DNA from: Euonymus europaeus
Lineage: Eukaryota > Streptophyta > Magnoliopsida > Celastrales > Celastraceae
Reading direction: 5' to 3'
Assembly: GCA_963580455.1 (NCBI GenBank)
Contig: OY756958.1
Location: 19,356,501 to 19,420,500 of the forward strand
Length of the DNA: 64,000 bases
The notes under the pieces were generated by a model, which worked only from the letters and a program-made list of their open reading frames with translations, did not search any database and had not been told where the DNA came from. Shown piece by piece: positions 58,450 through 64,000 of the stretch (its first letter is position 1; every line of letters begins with the position of its first letter). The translations under genes were made by a program, and so were the position numbers.

Positions 58450-59780
58450 TGATCTATCTAATATTTGCATGGCTTTTGTACATCAATTAACATTAGTTTT
58501 TGCCTCATTTGATGCTTTTGAGCATCAATACTACATAATCTTGTGATTAATGTTACTTTCAGATCAAAGGCAAAAATGGAAAAATATAAGGTTAAAAAGA
58601 CAGAAGTATTGGCGATGGATCAACTTTTCTGGAGATGGATCAACCACAAAACAAGGCACAAAAATCCAGGGAATTTAGGGGATCGATCACCCATTTTGTG
58701 GATATATCCCCCTTGAAGTTATGAATGGCAGAGAATTCTGTGGATCGATCCCCACGCGCAGATCGCGAATTTCATGTTTTCCAGCTGGGAAAACTTTGCT
58801 AAAATTAGAAAATACTAAGCCAAAACGGCATAGCTTAGTATAAAAACGTCATTAGGGTTTGTGGAGGTATAAAAAGACCTTCTTATGTCATTTTGGAGGG
58901 ATTGATGACCTAGCCACCATTCTCTCACATCTTGGGAGAGTTGAAGAAGAAGAAGAAGAGAGAGGAAGTGGAGCTCCAGATTTTCTGGGTTTAATCTTTC
59001 TTTTTACTTCTTGTTATGGATATTATGATTGTTATTTGTGTTGTTCTTGTTATTATGAGGAACTAATCCTCTCATTAGGGTCCTAATGTAGCCTAGCTTT
59101 GAAGATTCCATGAACTTGGCTTGATAATTTATTGATTTCTGCATATTATGTATTTATGGTTATGCTCAATGCTCTTGAGTGCTTGATCACCATTCAATTG
59201 ATTTGATGCTTGGATTGAGATCGGAACAAGATATCTAGGATTTGCATCTTGCCATAGATACCATTAGGTTCATGTACCATAGGAATATAGGGACATGTCT
59301 TGTGCAATCGTTATGTGGTTTTCCACTAATCTTAATGGGTTTTTGTCACTTAAATCCGAATGTTAGGAATAACAGGGGTTAGTGATAGGAACACTTTCAG
59401 TGTAACCAGGAATGGAGCATTGAATAGGTAAGGGAGACCGATTGTCAATAATTGTTGGTAATTACGGATTATTAAGTCAAGGGAGTGGAATTGGATAGGT
59501 GATGGTGAAATTAGGAACCCTAGTCCTTACTCATTCGATTAATATAATCTGTCACTATTGTTCGTTTACATCTTAAAGTACTTCTTTAGAATATAAATTT
59601 ATGTTACATTGTTTATCTTAGTGTTAATGAAATCAAAACAACTTATTCAATTCTCCAAATAGCACTAGTGTTAATCATAACGGATACTTATCAATTGTTA
59701 ACTCAATCCTCGTGGGAACGATAATCTATTCATCACTTTATTACTTGTGCGATTTGTGCGCTTGCAAATAAGTCTCATCA
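58450..59780 (+). repeat. 3' LTR of the Athila-type element (1331 bp)
   Basis: Same ends as 51201-52535. Differences are spread evenly, mainly transitions, plus small indels (for example GAGTATTTATGG against GTATTTATGG). Confidence 0.93.
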
Positions 59781-61639
59781 TTTTACAAGTTCACCACTAA
59801 CTTAGGGTTTTAGCCAAACTAACCCCAAACTTCATAAGGTTTAAAGATAACCTCCAACTAGAGATTTTACAAGACAATCTCCAAACTTTTACACTAGGGT
59901 TTACAGCTCACCCAAAACTTCAACACCTCAAAAGGCTTTGCCCAAAAATGGGACTTTCACAAGTGATGGATATTTTGGTTCACTCTAGGTTTGCTCTAGG
60001 CAAGTTTGGGTAAATGAACTCTCAACAATAACACACAAGCTCACTGGTTTGATATGAAATAAAATCTGGTGTAGCTTTGTGTAGAACACTCAGGAACTCT
60101 CAAACAAGGCTCAAGACTGAATATGAAGGTAAGAACAAGTGAGGCTCTTTTTGGGTTCTTGAAATCAGTGGCTATGGGATGTAAACCTTTCAACCTCTTG
60201 CAAAAGCAATTTGTTGGATGAAGTTATGGTAGCACACTTGGAGAAGAAGCTTGAAGATGGCAGCAAGAAAGCTTTGATAGCAAATTTTTGAAATTTCTCT
60301 GAAAATATTGTTTGGCTTCTCCAAAATCCAAATGAGAGAGAGACCTCTCTTTTGTTGCAATTGCTGTGAGAATCTTCAACCCTTGGATCTTCCTTAAAAT
60401 CAAATCTTGACCATTCATCTCAGCTTCTAATCTGGACCATTGATTCAAAATAGCAAACAAATCTCAGCCATTAAAGAAAGAGACGTTGTATCCATTTTTC
60501 TGTAAAAATAATTCTCCAACTTGGGCCATGTTTGCATCTTCCCTTCATTAGCACAAGAACAACACTTGATAATCACATTCAACCAAACACTGCCCTGATT
60601 ATTGCTGGTGCAAGATGTGTTGTCACTCTCCTAACCAAGTATTCTTTTGTCTCTACTTTTTGCTTTAATTTGAACTTTTCCCTCTCAAAAAGACAAAAAC
60701 GTCCAGCACCTTTTCAGATCTTCTAGAAAGATTCCAAGCATATTCTTTATCAAAATCAGCTCATATAGGTTCATATATATGCAAGGCTGCCCCTGGTGCA
60801 TTATAGAATCAAATTCTTCAAGCAACCCCAAACTGGTCCATTCATGTAATGCATCATAATAACTGAATCTGATTGATCTTCATGGATGCAAATACACCTA
60901 TAACTCTCAAAATAATGTAGCACAAAAGTTGGTTCCATATCATCTTGACTTTATCCTTAGTGGCATTGGTGAACTCTAGGCTTTTCTTAGCACATCCTAG
61001 GACTCCAAGTCCATTCTTGGATGGCCAGATTAAATACAATTACATTCATCTCAGATAACTCAAATCTTGATTAACGGATTGTACCTACAAATAAATAGGT
61101 GATCGAACACCTCAATTTTGCTTGTAAGCTCAAAAGAGCTTCATGCATTGCAATTAGGTCAATCTCATTTAAGACGCACCCAGAAAATTCAAATTAATAG
61201 ATGATAAATCATATTAGGTACATTACAATGTCCATGTCAAATTTCAAAGCAATTGGACAACATTTGATCACTCAATCAAGTAATTCACTCAATGTGCACA
61301 ATTCTGAATTTTCTAAGTGTTATAGTTACTGCCAATGGAAAATCCCTATGAGGCATGCATAAATCTTGTATGGAAGATATTTTTATCAAATAATATGTAT
61401 AGCATAGTGTTCACACAAAATTTCAGCTCAATAGAATCACAAATGAATAAGTTATGCATTAGTCAAGTATAGTCATAGAGTGCACTTGGCATATGTAAGC
61501 TATCTCAAGGCTACATGGATATTCAAACTCAATCAATATTAATCATCATTCAAAGCATTCTCAAATAGCACATAAGGATGTATGTATATCATCAAAATCA
61601 CAAATGTAGGACCTATGGTCCAACATATATCGCTTCTGA

Positions 61640-62330
61640 CGATATGGAGTATATGAGGTTTCATTGTTTCGATGACCGTTCAAACGACCTCTTCCTCTTG
61701 CTCTTCCTTCCATAACCACTTCCTTTCCCATGACCACTAGGGAAAGATATGACTTTAGTGGGACGAGACTGATGGTTTTTCAACGACAGCTCATTGTTTT
61801 GGTCAGCCATGAGCAAACATAAAATTAATTGAGAATATATTGTGAACCCATGTTTACGATATTATTGTTGTAATATCATGTTGGATGCATGAAATGTAGA
61901 AAAATATTTTTTTAAACTTTTGAGATTCATAAATCTTTTCACCACATAATTACAGTTGTGTATTGATTTTAAATAATGCAGAATTATAATCACGTTAAAA
62001 ACTTGCAATCTCAAATGCATTCAATCATGTCGGGCTTTAAAAAGAGTTATGTTTTTATAATGCTCAAATCTTTTCTTTTAAATTGTTTAACAAAACAAGA
62101 GGATTCTTAGTAGTAAGATGTTCATTTTTTAACTCATTATCAAGATGATGACACAAAAAAACCATAGCTTCTGCACGATCCTGAAGGGATGCATCATTAT
62201 CTTCTTGAATGGTATAGCTAAGACCCATAACTTTCATATGGATCTCAGTTTTCAACACCTAATTTAAATAATTCTTACCCGAAATATCAAGTGCAGAAAT
62301 TTATATGTTTTGTCACGTAAATGATAATGA
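61640..62330 (-). pseudogene. Copia-A gag, decayed
   Basis: Minus strand 62258-62064 gives QDRAEAMVFLCHHLDNELKN and LTTKNPLVLLNNLKEKI, the conserved copia gag helix region. Basic Arg/Lys/Gly-rich codons near 61780-61650 mark the region before the zinc knuckle. The piece between (61800-62060) is non-coding as read. The gag continues to protease at 48763 only after removal of copia-B. Confidence 0.7.
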
Positions 62331-62385
62331 TAAAACAATCTCATCAGAAGTAGGAATATACGAACCCTCGGATGGTGAATCAATT

Positions 62386-62397
62386 ATGCTGATAACG
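62386..62397 (-). promoter_or_regulatory. Primer-binding site of copia-A
   Basis: CGTTATCAGCAT on the minus strand directly after the LTR end, like the half-tRNA primer site (TTATCAGC) seen in this copia group. Confidence 0.6.
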
Positions 62398-62648
62398 TGT
62401 TGTAAAACAAACTCAAAATCAAGATAAAATAAACTAGCGTTTAAGAAGAATATTTAGAGAGAAATTTTGCATCAGAAAAGTGAGAGAATATTTTTATTCA
62501 CTTGATATGTATTTTCATTTCACTAAAGATCTCTTTATATAAAATTAGTATACAACAATCAAATTAATGGTTTAACCACTTCTTAAATAACATTTTCCAA
62601 ATAGATTAATAAAGTGAGCATCCACTCATCAATATTAATCTCATAATA
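62398..62648 (-). repeat. 5' LTR of copia-A (251 bp)
   Basis: Pairs with 42698-42963 and is 15 bp shorter. The ends are TG..TA, so the outer CA has mutated. ACTCT follows as target duplication. Confidence 0.88.
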
Positions 62649-62653
62649 ACTCT

Positions 62654-63387
62654 AGTTTGATAAAACACAACTTGTTGTGTGGAATTTATTGATGACCAAA
62701 TTGGAAGAAATTTGTGGTATTTTAACTACATTGTAATTAGTAATTACAAATTACTGAACCAAACAGAGATTAATTATTAATTCGTTTCATTTAGGATGGA
62801 TGCATTCATATAAAGATCTGCAGTGGGACACTTGGCGCCGGAGGCTTTGAACGTCCAAGTGGGGCCACACGTTTTTTGAGAAGGTCCAATTTAACGGCCA
62901 CAAAGGCACAGCCGCACAGACATATGAGAACATTCCAACGGCCATTAATCACTCGCACATTTTCAATCCAACGGTCGAAACAAATAATAACCGACCGGCG
63001 CCGTTTTGTTCTCCTTCTTCAACTCTAATGTCCCCGACATCCATTTCCAGACCTCCCTTCCTCTCGCTATCTCGTATCGTATCGTATGCAAACAAGTAAT
63101 ATGTACAGGCCTTAACAATCTTTGAGAACAGAACCACGTGAAGGAGACGGATCCATGATGTCAGCACATTTTCATTTGCCGGCGAAGAGGGATTCGAAGG
63201 GGAGAGCGAAGCGAAATCACTGTGATTTTTTACTTTGAAGGGGAATTTTAGAGTGGACGCCGAGTCGCCTGGTCCCTATATAGCAGTGGCCCGGCTGGAT
63301 CGTTCTGTGGGATCACTGAATCCATTTCTCTTTTCTGTTCGGGTCATTTTCTTACCGCTGTTTTTTCGGAAGCCAAAGCTGTTGGTG
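62654..63387 (+). other. Upstream region of the right-edge gene
   Basis: From about 62820 the base composition rises in G+C, with CGGCGCCG-type words (62994-63003), and from 63180 it looks like a promoter and leader. No perfect TATA box; CCCTATATAGC at 63272-63282 is the best candidate, about 110 bp before the ATG at 63388. Confidence 0.45.
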
Positions 63388-64000
63388 ATGAGAGGAAGCT
63401 TGCTGATTAACCGTCGCGGACTGCAGAGGTTCCGGCAACTCGCTATCTCGTCCGTTGGATCGGTAAAGATCAAGCTCCTACTCGGTTGTTGCATCGGATT
63501 TACGATTATAGCTCTGGCTTGCCGCTCCGATTTCATGAGATGGACCAATCAGAATGCCTCTCTGTATCGGTCCTCTAGCCAAAGGTTCGTAAAAAAGTTG
63601 GATTAACGATCTTACTTTGATTAATTGGTAGCTTATTCTGTAGCCCAGATTTGCTGATTTTTTCTTTTTAAAATACTAGTTGAAATTCATTCAAATATAG
63701 TAAGCACAAGGGCCTCTATGAAGAATGATAGTTCATTCAGTTATGTTTACCTTGAATATGATTTCTTGAGTGAGGATTTGCTAATAGGTTGATTTTTCTT
63801 AGTAACATTCCATTTTGGCACCGTATGAACATTCCTTTTCTGTTTTTCACTCCACGTATATTGAGTGATACTTTGAGTATTCTAAGTTAGGTTAGTTTTG
63901 TAGACTCAAATGCTGAATGCTATTTGTGATTTATATGGTTCAAACAGGGGATATAACTTTGAATTAAGGCCTCCATTTCGATTCATATTGTTAGGTGAAA
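63388..64000 (+). CDS. N-terminal exons of an unrecognised type II membrane protein, partial
   Basis: ATG at 63388 starts MRGSLLINRRGLQRFRQLA, followed by one hydrophobic span (about residues 29-45, IKLLLGCCIGFTIIALAC) and a Ser/Asn/Arg-rich stretch. A basic N-terminus plus one early membrane span suggests a type II Golgi or ER membrane protein, for example a glycosyltransferase, but I do not recognise the family. Exon 1 ends at 63584 (AAAG|GTTCGT, phase 2). Exon 2 starts at 63948 (CAAACAG|GG) and gives GYNFELRPPFRFILL up to a possible donor at 63995. An upstream in-frame ATG-less extension from 63235 exists, but the ATG at 63388 has the expected basic start. The gene continues outside the window. 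Confidence 0.6.

Larger units (their letters stand above)
51201..59780 (+). mobile_element. Athila-type gypsy element with gag-protease but no pol
   Basis: LTRs 51201-52535 and 58450-59780, TSD TTTTA (51196-51200 and 59781-59785), primer site TGGCGCCGTTGCCGGGGA, and polypurine tract ending GTGTGGGGGTGTT. The interior (5.9 kb) has an open gag-protease frame (52658-55123), then directly a short Lys-rich end and a third, decayed frame with a plant-transposon-type domain (55825-56816). RT, RNase H and integrase are absent. The LTRs differ by roughly 40 sites (about 3 percent) by eye. It was probably moved in trans by a complete Athila. Confidence 0.9.
48765..61625 (-). mobile_element. Copia-B: truncated SIRE-type copia element inserted in copia-A
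   Basis: Between copia-A gag (right of 61630) and copia-A protease (left of 48765) lies a minus-strand element with one LTR (61625-50448, itself split by the Athila insertion), an initiator tRNA-Met primer site and gag-protease. Pol after the protease and the second LTR are absent, so the 3' part was lost. The LTR starts TGTTGGACCATAGGTCC and ends GGTTCTTCA. Without the Athila insertion the LTR is about 2.6 kb. Confidence 0.75.
50448..61625 (-). repeat. 5' LTR of copia-B, interrupted by the Athila element
   Basis: The two parts, 50448-51200 and 59781-61625, join across the 5-bp duplication TTTTA. The text around the join (tracts on CACTAAGG, then CAAGTTCACCACTAACTTAGG) continues the same kind of sequence. 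GAGGGGGGTGAATTG near 50470 is typical of SIRE LTR ends. No coding sequence. Confidence 0.72.
42698..62648 (-). mobile_element. Copia-A: old Ty1/copia element split by nested insertions
   Basis: LTRs at 42698-42963 and 62398-62648 with ACTCT on both sides (42693-42697 and 62649-62653), a 5-bp target duplication. On the minus strand, from right to left, are the primer site, gag, (copia-B insertion), protease, pre-integrase region, (solo-LTR-like insertion), integrase, RT, (hAT-like insertion) and RNase H. Removing the insertions leaves an element of about 5 kb, a normal copia size. All coding parts are broken by stops and frameshifts, so the insertion is old. Confidence 0.85.

Overview
The window is AT-rich nuclear DNA from a flowering plant, most likely a eudicot. 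Evidence: a four-exon plasma-membrane aquaporin gene with GT..AG introns, plant-specific transposon families (PIF/Harbinger with a Myb-like ORF1, FAR1-type Mutator, Tat and Athila Ty3/gypsy, SIRE-type Ty1/copia) and a captured piece of the plant glutaredoxin GRXS17 gene. I see no bacterial, organellar or viral genome signature. Only two host loci are visible: a complete PIP1 aquaporin (16186-17728, minus strand) and the first exons of an unrecognised membrane-anchored protein at the right edge (63388 onward, plus strand). Nearly everything else is transposable-element DNA.

Layout. 1-4390: right part of a PIF/Harbinger transposon with an intact two-exon Myb/SANT-like ORF1 and a convergent DDE transposase broken by one frameshift. 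4420-5080: short TIR element. 8086-15793: a 7.7 kb Mutator-like element (MULE) with matching TIRs and a 9-bp near-duplication. It carries a decayed FAR1-type transposase and, on the other strand, a decayed ULP1 (C48 SUMO protease)-like gene. 16186-17728: PIP1 with a TATA box. 19353-20528: MULE-type non-autonomous element with about 250-bp TIRs and an internal 84-bp tandem array. 20744-21420 and 22394-23530: two truncated copia remnants. 23531-30859: LARD-like LTR element (LTRs about 2.1 kb, PBS and PPT present, no coding). It ends abruptly at a 495-bp-arm inverted repeat (30864-32263). 34235-42063: Tat-type gypsy element with TSD GTTTG, gag-protease, pol with an extra RNase H, and LTRs that differ by exactly ten copies of a 45-bp minisatellite.

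42698-62648 is one old copia element (copia-A, TSD ACTCT) opened up by nested insertions: a 1.0 kb hAT-like element carrying a GRXS17 fragment, a 1.3 kb solo-LTR-like segment, and a truncated SIRE-type element (copia-B). The LTR of copia-B was itself entered by an Athila-type gypsy element (51201-59780, TSD TTTTA). That Athila element keeps an open gag-protease frame but has no reverse transcriptase or integrase. The order of events can be read directly: copia-A, then copia-B, then Athila.

The strongest leads are the TMV-like readthrough context (UAG CAA UUA) at the gag/pol stop of the Tat element, the gene capture by the hAT-like element, the 6-versus-16-copy minisatellite difference between two LTRs of one element, and the gag-only Athila. 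All coordinates, exon joins and divergence counts were read by eye without alignment software.
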